From Granulicella sp. S156 (GTDB lineage: Bacteria > Acidobacteriota > Terriglobia > Terriglobales > Acidobacteriaceae), in contig NZ_LMUH01000006.1 in assembly GCF_009766105.1 (NCBI RefSeq), positions 1-64,000 on the forward strand: 64,000 nucleotides of DNA, given 5' to 3'. Every line of letters starts with the position of its first letter. Position 1 is the first letter of the stretch. This document shows, in pieces, positions 31,344 through 40,136 of the stretch. The notes under the pieces are model-generated. The model was not told the origin of the DNA and did no database searches. It saw only the letters and a list, made by a program, of their open reading frames with translations. Both the position numbers and the translations under genes were made by a program.

Positions 31344-31967
31344 CTAGGTGAGGTCGTCGGTGTCAAAGGTCGGCAGCTTGCGGCCTAGAGCGCTGGTGTC
31401 GTGGCCCCCGGTTACGAGGGTGCTGAGCACGCCGTCGATATCGGCTTCGCTGGGTGTTTCCGCCAGGGCCGCCAGCTTTTTGGGCTCGTTCGGCAGGTCG
31501 ATGGACTCCAGCAGAGCGACGACATGCGCGACGGCTGTGCCGTCCTGGGTGAGGCCTTCAGGCGTTTTGCCCTTGATGCTCACGTTCTTCAGATCCAGGT
31601 TCAGCAGGTCGGCAACACGCTCGCGCATCTCCCCGGCAATGGGGACAATTTTCGGGCGGTGCATGACGAGCACGCAGTCGATGTTCACGATCTTGTAGCC
31701 GGCCAGCGCGATCTCTTCGAGCGCTGTCTCGAGGAAGACCGTAGAGTCCGCACCCTTCCACTTGGGGTCGGTGGGTGGAAAGAAGGTGCCGATATCGCCG
31801 GCCGAGACTGCGCCAAGCAGCGCGTCGGTGATGGCGTGGAGCAGCAGGTCGCCGTCGGAGTGCCCCGCAAGGCCTTCGGGGTGGTCGATCTTCAGACCGC
31901 CGATTACCAGCGGAACGCCGGGTTTGAAGGCGTGGGAGTCGAAGCCGAGGCCGATGCGCATAGACAT
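31344..31967 (-). CDS. ispF: 2-C-methyl-D-erythritol 2,4-cyclodiphosphate synthase
   Basis: A 207-residue enzyme of the MEP isoprenoid pathway. It has the zinc-site start GLGFDSHAF near residue 6, LAGHSDGDLLLHAITDALLGA near 33-53, DIGTFFPPTDPKWKGADS, and the late KGKTPEGLTQDGTAVAHVVALL. The family is usually about 160 residues; here ~45 residues follow (EPKKLAALAETPSEADIDGV onward), an Ala/Asp-rich extension of unknown role. ispD lies 1.3 kb away, separated by an SDR and its regulator, while dxs is 25 kb away. Confidence 0.94.
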   Translation of the reverse strand: MSMRIGLGFDSHAFKPGVPLVIGGLKIDHPEGLAGHSDGDLLLHAITDALLGAVSAGDIGTFFPPTDPKWKGADSTVFLETALEEIALAGYKIVNIDCVLVMHRPKIVPIAGEMRERVADLLNLDLKNVSIKGKTPEGLTQDGTAVAHVVALLESIDLPNEPKKLAALAETPSEADIDGVLSTLVTGGHDTSALGRKLPTFDTDDLT

Positions 31968-32015
31968 AGTGGTGATTCTAAAACGTTAGAGCTTCGCCAG
32001 CGCACGATGAAGAGG

Positions 32016-32049
32016 AAAACCCCGTTCAACCTATGTTGAACGGGGTTTT
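32016..32049 (-). terminator. Terminator downstream of the SDR gene
   Basis: AAAACCCCGTTCAAC/GTTGAACGGGGTTTT around a four-base loop, a near-perfect 15-bp stem with A/T flanks on both sides. It is placed 22 bases after the minus-strand SDR stop and upstream of ispF, so it insulates ispF from the SDR-arsR unit. Confidence 0.88.
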
Positions 32050-32071
32050 GGCAACGCCAAGTGCAGTCGGA

Positions 32072-32818
32072 TTAGCGGAGACCGCCGCCAGCGAGGAGCA
32101 GTTCGCCTGTGAGCCAGCCGGAGTCGTCCGATGCCAGGAACACGGCGATGGAAGCGATGTCCTGCGGTTGGCCGGTGCGGCTTAGCGGGGTTTGCTTGAC
32201 GAGGTCCGCCTCGAAGTCGCCGCCGACAGTGCCTGCAGTGTGGGTGCCTTCGGTTTCGACAAGGCCGGGGTTGAGGGCATTGACACGGATCTTACGGGGG
32301 CCAAACTCGCGGGCGAGCACGCCGGTGATGGCGTCGACCGCGCCCTTGGTGCCGGTGTAAACCGCAGTGGCCGCAGGTGTCAGGCGAGAAATGACGGATC
32401 CGATGTTGATGATGCTTCCGCCTTCGGGGAGGTGTTTGGAGGCTGCCTGGGTTACGAGAAGAAGGCCGAGGACATTGATGTCGAACTGTTTATGGAAGTG
32501 TTCGGGGGTAATGGCCTCGATGGGAGAGAATTCATAGATTCCAGAGTTGTTGACGAGAATGTCGAGGCGGCCATAGTTTTTGATGGCTGCATCGATGATG
32601 CCTTGTGCGTCGGCGACCTTGGAGACGTCTCCCTGGACGGCAACGGCCTTGCCACCGGCTTTGGTGATGGCGGCGACAACGATGTCTGCTCCAGCCTTGC
32701 TCGAGGCGTAGTTCACGACGACCGACGCTCCTGCCGCGCCGAGCGATTTGGCGATGGCGGCCCCAATACCCTTGGAGGCTCCTGTGACGACTGCTACTTT
32801 CCCTGTAAGCTTGCTCAT
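32072..32818 (-). CDS. Short-chain dehydrogenase/reductase (SDR, FabG-like)
   Basis: A 248-residue classical SDR: NADP-binding TGASKGIGAAIAKSL near residue 14, NNSG at ~90, catalytic Ser near 140 (IINIGSVIS) and YTGTKGAVDAI with Tyr-x-x-x-Lys near 153-157. The substrate is unknown. The open frame extends upstream to 33037, but that part overlaps the arsR gene and has no domain logic. The ATG at 32818 has AGAGGAGAAAGAAA upstream and gives the standard SDR N-terminus. An ArsR-type repressor is encoded 106 bases upstream on the same strand, so the SDR is probably its regulated target. Confidence 0.92.
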   Translation of the reverse strand: MSKLTGKVAVVTGASKGIGAAIAKSLGAAGASVVVNYASSKAGADIVVAAITKAGGKAVAVQGDVSKVADAQGIIDAAIKNYGRLDILVNNSGIYEFSPIEAITPEHFHKQFDINVLGLLLVTQAASKHLPEGGSIINIGSVISRLTPAATAVYTGTKGAVDAITGVLAREFGPRKIRVNALNPGLVETEGTHTAGTVGGDFEADLVKQTPLSRTGQPQDIASIAVFLASDDSGWLTGELLLAGGGLR

Positions 32819-32860
32819 TTTCTTTCTCCTCTTGCGTCGATCGTTTCGATATTTCGACAA

Positions 32861-32875
32861 CAATCGAATTGATTG
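32861..32875. promoter_or_regulatory. Palindromic site between arsR and the SDR gene
   Basis: CAATC-GAATT-GATTG, a symmetric 15-base site. A second TCGATATTTCGA half-palindrome lies at 32846-32857. The region is the only non-coding space between the regulator and the SDR, so these are candidate operator sites, not proven ones. Confidence 0.35.
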
Positions 32876-32924
32876 CGGACAGGAAGAGAAAGATTCAGGA
32901 GTTTGGTGAAGTTTGTGTCGGGGG

Positions 32925-33227
32925 TTAAGCGAGGTCGGATTTGAGGCGGTTGAGGTAAGCGCTAAGAACGTCCGGACAGAGGGTGTAGTGTACGAACTTA
33001 CCATCGCGCACAGGCCGGACAAGACCAGCGGTTTCAAGCTCTTTCATGTGATGAGAGAGCGTAGCGGGGCTGATCCCGACGAACTCGCACATCGCGGTAC
33101 AGGATGGTGAGTCCTTACATCGGCCGAGTTGTTTGAGGATCTCGTAGCGACGCGAATCCGCGATGGCGCGTGCGATAAGGTGCACCTGGCCTTCGGAAAG
33201 CTCGACGGTTTGTTTGGCGACAGCCAT
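32925..33227 (-). CDS. ArsR-family winged-helix repressor
   Basis: A 100-residue regulator with the ArsR winged helix: RRYEILKQLGRCKDSPSCTA, MCEFVGISPATLSHHMKELETAGLV (recognition helix LSHHMKEL), then the wing VRDGKFVHYTL. Three Cys residues (C37, C42, C46 by my count, in RCKDSPSCTAMC) lie just before the recognition helix, near the position of the classical ArsR metal loop; the ELCVCDL motif itself is absent. It precedes an SDR gene and could respond to an aldehyde-type or metal stress. It is a standard single-domain length. Confidence 0.88.
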   Translation of the reverse strand: MAVAKQTVELSEGQVHLIARAIADSRRYEILKQLGRCKDSPSCTAMCEFVGISPATLSHHMKELETAGLVRPVRDGKFVHYTLCPDVLSAYLNRLKSDLA

Positions 33228-33259
33228 GCAGATTGGATGCGAGTGTTTTTACTTTGGCA

Positions 33260-33961
33260 CTAGCCGGCCAGGTAGAACTCGGCGATTTCGAGGTCGCCGG
33301 GCTGCGTGACCTTGAAGTTGCGCGCGTGGCCTTGTACGACGACGACCGAGACGCCGGCGCGTTCGAGCAGGCTGGCTTCGTCGGTGCCGATGAACTCATC
33401 TGCCGCGGCTTCTGAGAAGGCCCGGCGCATCAGCGAGACAAGTGCGCCTTGTGGCGTCTGGGCATGGACGATCAGCTCGCGCGGGATGGTCGCGGTGATG
33501 ATGGCGCCATCGGCGGTGCGTTCGACCTGTTTGATGGTGTCGATCGCCGGCGTGCCGACGATGGCCGCGCCATGCTTTTCGATGGCGTCGATCGTGCGGG
33601 CTATAGTCCCGGGATCTATCAGGGGTCTGACGGCGTCGTGGACGAGGACAATATCGCCAGCCGAGTGCGACGGCAGGGCCGCCAGGGCTTTGGCGACGGA
33701 GTCCTGGCGTGAGTCGCCGCCGGTTACGACATGGACTTTGTCGCCGAGCTGGTGTTCGGCGATCAGAGAGGCCACACGGGCCTGCTCGGTTTTTCGAACC
33801 GCCACGTAGATAGCCGTGACGCGCGGCACTGCGAGAAACGCACGCAGCGAGTGCAGAAGGATGGGTGTTCCCTTGAGTGTAAGGAACTGCTTGGGCGCGC
33901 CTCCTGTGGAGGCCATGCGAGTACCAATACCGGCGGCGGGGAGAATGACAAAGACAGACAT
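33260..33961 (-). CDS. ispD: 2-C-methyl-D-erythritol 4-phosphate cytidylyltransferase
   Basis: A 233-residue MEP-pathway nucleotidyltransferase. The CTP-binding start is VILPAAGIGTRM near residue 5-16, PKQFLTLKGTPILLHSL follows, GGDSRQDSV is near 80, VLVHDAVRPL near 105, and the late TPQGALVSLM and GTDEASLLE motifs are intact. It follows the arsR gene in order (minus strand) but is transcribed first; the gap to arsR is 32 bases, so ispD, arsR and the SDR might share a transcript, with the extra control region only before the SDR. Confidence 0.95.
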   Translation of the reverse strand: MSVFVILPAAGIGTRMASTGGAPKQFLTLKGTPILLHSLRAFLAVPRVTAIYVAVRKTEQARVASLIAEHQLGDKVHVVTGGDSRQDSVAKALAALPSHSAGDIVLVHDAVRPLIDPGTIARTIDAIEKHGAAIVGTPAIDTIKQVERTADGAIITATIPRELIVHAQTPQGALVSLMRRAFSEAAADEFIGTDEASLLERAGVSVVVVQGHARNFKVTQPGDLEIAEFYLAG

Positions 33962-33980
33962 GGGAAGGTGAGTATAACGC

Positions 33981-34020
33981 GAACAGGAAACAGGAAGTAA
34001 TAAACAGGAAACAGCGAACA
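33981..34020. repeat. ACAGGAAACAGGAA repeat tract upstream of ispD
   Basis: GAACAGGAAACAGGAAGTAA then TAAACAGGAAACAGCGAACA: three copies of CAGGAAACAG-like words. The same decamer recurs at 28667-28693, 36352-36382 and 61863-61882, and in inverse around 19207-19262. Confidence 0.6.
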
Positions 34021-34057
34021 GACAGAAGCAACAGCTTCCCGCTGGACTGCTTCTTAG

Positions 34058-34202
34058 TTGGTCTCGAATCGCAGCATCATCTCGGTGGAGGCCTCGAATC
34101 CGAACTTTTCTTAGATGGGGCGGTCAATGGGTGAGGCGTGGAGCGCAACTACGTTTATGCCGCGGGTTCGGCACTCCTCCGCGGAGGCTCGTCGGTTGGG
34201 CG
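34058..34202 (-). pseudogene. Decayed 3' fragment of the neighbouring GNAT gene
   Basis: This stretch aligns by eye over about 140 bases with 35310-35452, the 3' third of the intact GNAT gene (shared CGAATCGCAGCATCATCTCGG, TCGAATCCGAA, ATGGGGCGG and GGGTGAGGCGTG). In the fragment the Tyr codon of the ...IYEKFGF end has become TAA, and the upstream part of the gene is missing. It is a partial duplication lying on the other side of the 349-residue orphan gene. Confidence 0.72.
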
Positions 34203-34215
34203 AAATAAGATAGTT

Positions 34216-35265
34216 CTACCTGTCTGCGAAGGCGGTGAACATGCGAGCGACTTCACCATAAGGGGAGGTCCGCACTGGCGCATCCGGAAAGCGCTGGTTA
34301 CTGTTGACGAAGAGGAAATGACTATGGCACAACAAGATGACAATTCCTCCGGGGCTCACAGCGATCAGGTTGCTCTTTGCCAGCCCGGGCTGATTCCATG
34401 CCCGAAGTACATGCCCATCCTCCACGCTGAGCAACGCAAGACGGGATTTGGTGACGTGAAGTCCAATGCTGCCGACTGGATTTGATTCCTGTGCGACTAC
34501 AGTCTTTCCACCTGGGGTGAGTTGTACGCTGTCTTCCGTGGTCGGGAAGCCTGGATCGATTCCCTCAATCGTCGTTGGTGAGGAGAGTACTACCGCCGAT
34601 TTCCCCGGCATCCACAACAGTGATGTATTCCCAGACTGCTGCAGCAATTCTGCTGTTAGGCTCACACTCGCCTTCAGGCTTCTTGTGCGATAGCCCGAGA
34701 TATCCACCTGCCAAAAGCCATCTGCCTGCTGTTGGACATGCGGAGGTGTCGTAGATGCGGGTGCAGACGTCTTAGCAAGCTGTTTGCCTGATAAAAGCAA
34801 CCATTGTCCAGCGTGTACCAGAACCCCGTCATCTTCTTTCATTGTGACTTCCAGTGCGGGTTCGTCCTGCTCTTGTACGGTGCCCGGCAAGTCCGCTGAG
34901 CCTTGCAGCGTCACTTCAGGCAAATGGAACCAAAGTAGCCGGAAGCGTCTGCCGCTGGGCTGGTAGCTTCCAGTTGCCGGTGCAAGCATGTACAACAGGT
35001 TTGTTCTACGCGCATAGGCCCCACCATAGACCGCGCAGCCATCAATAGTGCTCTGAGAAACGTCACCACTTGCGGGCACCAACTTGGTTTTCCGTTGCAA
35101 CTCCACTCTGGAGAGCATGCGCCCTTCAACGAGGTCGAGTTTTGAGAGCGTGCCAAAGCAGTCAGTCACGTATGCATATCGTGGTGATGCTGACTCTGTG
35201 CCGCGTTGCGGAAATGCTACCGCCGGCAGCATTAGCCATATCGCGTGCATGAGCAAGGGTTTCAA
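34216..35265 (-). CDS. Secreted protein of unknown function
   Basis: A 349-residue protein with a signal peptide (1-19, ending AFP-QR). The mature part has short repeated beta-rich segments (YAYVTDCFGTLSKLDLVEG near the start, LALLSVEDGHVLRAW and IAVSPGGIVILL near the end) that suggest a beta-propeller-like fold with poorly conserved blades. No catalytic motif is visible. Codon use looks slightly less GC-rich than that of its neighbours. It is bracketed by a GNAT gene and a decayed fragment of that gene, so it may have arrived with, or been trapped by, a local duplication. Confidence 0.65.
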   Translation of the reverse strand: MKPLLMHAIWLMLPAVAFPQRGTESASPRYAYVTDCFGTLSKLDLVEGRMLSRVELQRKTKLVPASGDVSQSTIDGCAVYGGAYARRTNLLYMLAPATGSYQPSGRRFRLLWFHLPEVTLQGSADLPGTVQEQDEPALEVTMKEDDGVLVHAGQWLLLSGKQLAKTSAPASTTPPHVQQQADGFWQVDISGYRTRSLKASVSLTAELLQQSGNTSLLWMPGKSAVVLSSPTTIEGIDPGFPTTEDSVQLTPGGKTVVAQESNPVGSIGLHVTKSRLALLSVEDGHVLRAWNQPGLAKSNLIAVSPGGIVILLCHSHFLFVNSNQRFPDAPVRTSPYGEVARMFTAFADR

Positions 35266-35309
35266 TTCAGTGGCACCTTTCGTACCTTAGCAACATAGCC
35301 GGGAGCATC

Positions 35310-35771
35310 CTACTCTGCGAATCGCAGCATCATCTCGGTAGAAGCTTCGAATCCGAATTTTTCATAGATGGGGCGGCCAAAGGGTGAGGCGTGTAGCGTA
35401 ACTACGCCGATACCGCGGGTGCGGCACCCTTCCACCGAGAGCTTGAGCAGCTGGTTGGCGAAACCGCGGCCACGGGCCTCGGGGGCGGTGTAGAAGTTGA
35501 GCAGATAAGCGCGTGTGGGCTGGATGTCCATCCAGTGCGGCGGAAAATCCTGAAGGAAGATGCCGGCACCGGCTAATATGCGGCCGTCTTCTTCAAGCAG
35601 CAGGCCGATATAGCGACCGTCGGCGAGGCGTTCGCGAACCCACGGTTCGAACGTTGCGTCCATCTCGGCGAAACGGTCTTCGCTGGCGAAGTTATTGTCC
35701 TGAAACATGCTGTGGCGGTGGGCTGCGATGAGTGCAGCATCGTCGATGGTGGCGTAGCGCAGGTTCGGCAT
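35310..35771 (-). CDS. GNAT-family N-acetyltransferase
   Basis: A 153-residue acetyltransferase. The acetyl-CoA motif region is YTAPEARGRGFANQLLKLSVEGCRTRGI (Q/RxxGxG/A loop as ARGRGFA near residue 96-102), preceded by a core strand (AYLLNFYTAPE) and followed by VTLHASPFGRPIYEKFGFE, the usual last helix-strand of the fold. The substrate is unknown. It is divergent from tilS (28 bases), so the two share a very short promoter region. A truncated copy of its 3' end lies 1.2 kb away. Confidence 0.9.
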   Translation of the reverse strand: MPNLRYATIDDAALIAAHRHSMFQDNNFASEDRFAEMDATFEPWVRERLADGRYIGLLLEEDGRILAGAGIFLQDFPPHWMDIQPTRAYLLNFYTAPEARGRGFANQLLKLSVEGCRTRGIGVVTLHASPFGRPIYEKFGFEASTEMMLRFAE

Positions 35772-35799
35772 AGTTCATGCTAAACAATCGTTCGACCTT

Positions 35800-36951
35800 A
35801 TGATGGGAGCGATGGCGGAGAAGGTTCCAGGTTTATTAATCGATCGATCGCTCTTTCGTGCGGGTGACCGGGTATGTGCCGCTGTCTCCGGTGGTGCGGA
35901 CTCGACGGCGCTGCTGCTGGCGATGGCGGAAGCCAATGCGGCGAAAGAGCCGCTCGGCGTGGTGCTGAGCGCGGCGCACGTGCATCACGGCCTGCGTGGC
36001 GCGGAGGCGGATGCTGACGAAGCGTTTGTGCGCGAGCTTTGCGAGCGGCTGGCCGTTCCGCTGACGGTGTTTCATGTCGATACGGCAGCGCGGCAGGCAG
36101 CCGAGCGTGAGGGCCTGGAGGAGGCTGCCCGAGAGCTGCGGTATGAGGCGTTGCGCGGGCTTTTGGCCGAGGGACGCGTCGATGCCATCGCGACCGCGCA
36201 CACACTCGACGATCAGGCCGAGACCGTGATGATGAAGCTGCTGCGGGGAGCCTGGACGGAAGGACTCGGCGGCATTTCGCCAGAGCTGGCAGGAAATCTG
36301 ACGGGAAAACTTAGTAGTAACTCCCGCAATGGCGGCATTTCACCGGTAGTGCAGGAAACAGGAAACAGGAAACAGGAAACAGTCGCTGGCCGGGTGGTGA
36401 GACCGCTTTTGGGGGTCCGGAGGGCAGAGGTGGAGGCGTTTTTACAGGCACGGGGGCAGGGGTGGCGTACAGATTCCAGCAATCGCGACCTAGAGCTTAC
36501 CCGCAACCGTGTGCGTCATGAGTTGATGCCCGCGCTGCGCGGTTTCAATCCATGTATCGATGAGCTGCTGGCCAACATGGCCGCGATTGCTCGAGACGAG
36601 GAGGCACACTGGGAGACGGAGCTGCGGCGTTTGCTGCCGCAGGTGGTGTTACCCGGAAAACCGGTTCGCGGCGGTGGGCGTGCGGTGAGTACCGCTGTCG
36701 GTGAAGCAGCTTGTGCTCTGGAGATCGAGCGGCTAAAGACGATGGACGCAGGGCTGCGGCGGCGAGTCGTTCGGGCAGCGGCCAGGTCGCTGGGTTCGCG
36801 GTTGAGTTTTGAAGAGACCGCCAAACTTCTCGCTCTAGCCGGTTTTGGCGGTTACGCAGGCATTCTCGGCAAGATTGGGAGCCGTCTGGAGCTGCGCGCC
36901 GGCCTGCGTGCGGAGCGCTCGGCTCGTGAGCTGCGGCTGTGGAAGCAATGA
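35800..36951 (+). CDS. tilS: tRNA(Ile)-lysidine synthetase
   Basis: A 383-residue ATP-dependent enzyme that makes lysidine at position 34 of tRNA-Ile(CAU). The PP-loop is AVSGGADSTALL near residue 27-38, HVHHGLRG near 63 and TAHTLDDQAETVMMKLLRG near 131-149. Just after this (residues ~157-200) is an insertion that repeats GGISP twice and includes ETGNRKQETVAG encoded by a GGAAACAGGAAACAG tract; normal TilS goes directly from GGxxP to the VVRPLL segment. The NRDLELTRNRVRHEL signature (~228-242) is intact. The C-terminal domain is short. The insertion is in frame, so the gene is probably functional. The second or third Met could be the true start. Confidence 0.92.
   Translation: MMGAMAEKVPGLLIDRSLFRAGDRVCAAVSGGADSTALLLAMAEANAAKEPLGVVLSAAHVHHGLRGAEADADEAFVRELCERLAVPLTVFHVDTAARQAAEREGLEEAARELRYEALRGLLAEGRVDAIATAHTLDDQAETVMMKLLRGAWTEGLGGISPELAGNLTGKLSSNSRNGGISPVVQETGNRKQETVAGRVVRPLLGVRRAEVEAFLQARGQGWRTDSSNRDLELTRNRVRHELMPALRGFNPCIDELLANMAAIARDEEAHWETELRRLLPQVVLPGKPVRGGGRAVSTAVGEAACALEIERLKTMDAGLRRRVVRAAARSLGSRLSFEETAKLLALAGFGGYAGILGKIGSRLELRAGLRAERSARELRLWKQ
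36352..36382 (+). repeat. GGAAACAGGAAACAG tract inside tilS
   Basis: Four tandem copies of a 7-base unit (CAGGAAA) within the coding sequence, translated in frame as ETGNRKQET. The flanking bases also duplicate the words GGCGGCATTTC (36268 and 36331). Confidence 0.75.
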
Positions 36952-37185
36952 CCGTTTGCGCCAAACGACGGAATTTGCACGCCAGAAGCCGCAGAAAGAG
37001 TAGAATTTACCCCAGAGTTCCATGACGATGGGGCCGTGGGCGGCGCCACTAAGTTGCACCCTATCTTTCTCCGTGACGTCTAATAGAACTGGCGACGGTT
37101 CGCTGGCCACGCGGTCGAGAGTAATTAGGTTCGACAAAGAGGCAAAGCAAATGCGTTGTTGTGGAACAGGAAACGAGGAAGCGGA

Positions 37186-39099
<1,914 letters not shown>

Positions 39100-39120
39100 T
39101 TTTTGCAGGGTTACTGAGAC

Positions 39121-39150
39121 GAGGCGGCCTATGGGCCGCCTCTCTTTTTG
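39121..39150 (+). terminator. Terminator of ftsH
   Basis: GAGGCGGCC/GGCCGCCTC stem with a TATG-type loop, followed by TCTTTTTG, 21 bases after the ftsH stop codon. Classic rho-independent form. Confidence 0.9.
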
Positions 39151-39177
39151 TCTCCACTAGTGCAGAATCACGGTCGC

Positions 39178-39417
39178 TATACCCAATTTATTTTTCATGT
39201 CACCACAAAATTGTCATCCTGAGCGAAGTCGAAGGACCCTGAAAGACTAGTCTTGCCCATACTGTTCAAGCCTTTTCAAATGAGGATCTTAGGTAAGGAG
39301 TGTTCGGAGTGGAAAAGGTGCAATGGGTATCGGCAACGTATAGGGTTTCGGGGTCCTTCGACTTCGCTCAGGATGACGATTTTGTGGTGCTACGAAGATA
39401 GAACAAAGTTAGGTATA
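39178..39417. repeat. MITE-like element with ~65-bp terminal inverted repeats
   Basis: The left end 39178-39239 (TATACCCAATTT... CACCACAAAATTGTCATCCT... GAGCGAAGTCGAAGGACCC) is inverted at 39350-39417, where the end reads ...GGTATA. The arms match over most of ~65 bases, with the last 30 nearly perfect. The ~110-base interior has no ORF. The outer TATACC ends and the size (240 bp) fit a non-autonomous miniature element; the core GTCATCCTGAGCGAAG links it to the 26651 element. Confidence 0.72.
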
Positions 39418-39435
39418 AGCTTCCCTGGTATCGCT

Positions 39436-40059
39436 CTAAACGACCGTAGGCTCACTGGGATGGGCACGCAGCCAATCCGGCCTGCGTTCCCACACGCGTC
39501 GTAGCCGAAGGATGATCCAACGAAAACTGAAGATCAGTAGAAGGACACAGGCTGCGGCGATTGCGCCGCCGGTATAGGGGTGATGCGTCGCCACCCAGGT
39601 GAGACCGATAGCAGCAGCGTCTTCGGTGGTAGAAAGCGCGATATTAGACACAGGCTCGGGGCTGGCAGTAACGAGGGTACGAGCTGCGGTCTTGGAGGTG
39701 TGCGCGATGGCGGCGATGATTGCGGCGGCAGCGGTGGCAAGCAACTGCATCTCCGGTGAGAGCTGCGAAGCTGCTTTGTAGGCGACCAGCGTTGCGACAG
39801 GGACTCGGACGAAGGTTTGGGCGGCGTTCCAGACGAGATCGAAGGCGGGAATTTTGTCGGCGAAGAACTCGACAACAAAGAGCAGAGCCGAGACGCCGAT
39901 GATCCACGGGTTTGTCAGGGCGTGCAGGCCTGACGGCAACACGACCCAGTGAAAATGCGCGAGGATGCCCAGCGTGGCGACGGTGGCATAGACATTCAGT
40001 CCGGCGGCAAAGCTGATGGCGACGATCAGTGCGGCGATGGTTGAGGGAGTGAAGGTCAT
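39436..40059 (-). CDS. DUF4126-like integral membrane protein
   Basis: A 207-residue protein with five or six hydrophobic segments, among them IAALIVAISFAAGLNVYATV at the start and GAIAAACVLLLIFSFRWIIL at the end. The features AGLNVYATVATLGIL, DKIPAFDLVWNAAQTF and TSKTAARTLVTASPEPVSN match my recollection of the DUF4126 family, whose function is unknown. It is a single minus-strand gene whose 3' end lies next to a MITE-like element; the first gene on the other side is divergent. Confidence 0.8.
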   Translation of the reverse strand: MTFTPSTIAALIVAISFAAGLNVYATVATLGILAHFHWVVLPSGLHALTNPWIIGVSALLFVVEFFADKIPAFDLVWNAAQTFVRVPVATLVAYKAASQLSPEMQLLATAAAAIIAAIAHTSKTAARTLVTASPEPVSNIALSTTEDAAAIGLTWVATHHPYTGGAIAAACVLLLIFSFRWIILRLRRVWERRPDWLRAHPSEPTVV

Positions 40060-40136
40060 GGCGGTCGTGCCCCCGTGTTGCGCTATGCAGGGAATCGTAT
40101 CGTAAATCTCTACGAATGGTGCGATAGGCTAATCCC

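Noticed and set aside
32819-33037. N-terminal extension of the SDR frame
   Set aside because: It overlaps arsR; the ATG at 32818 has a good ribosome site and a standard SDR N-terminus.
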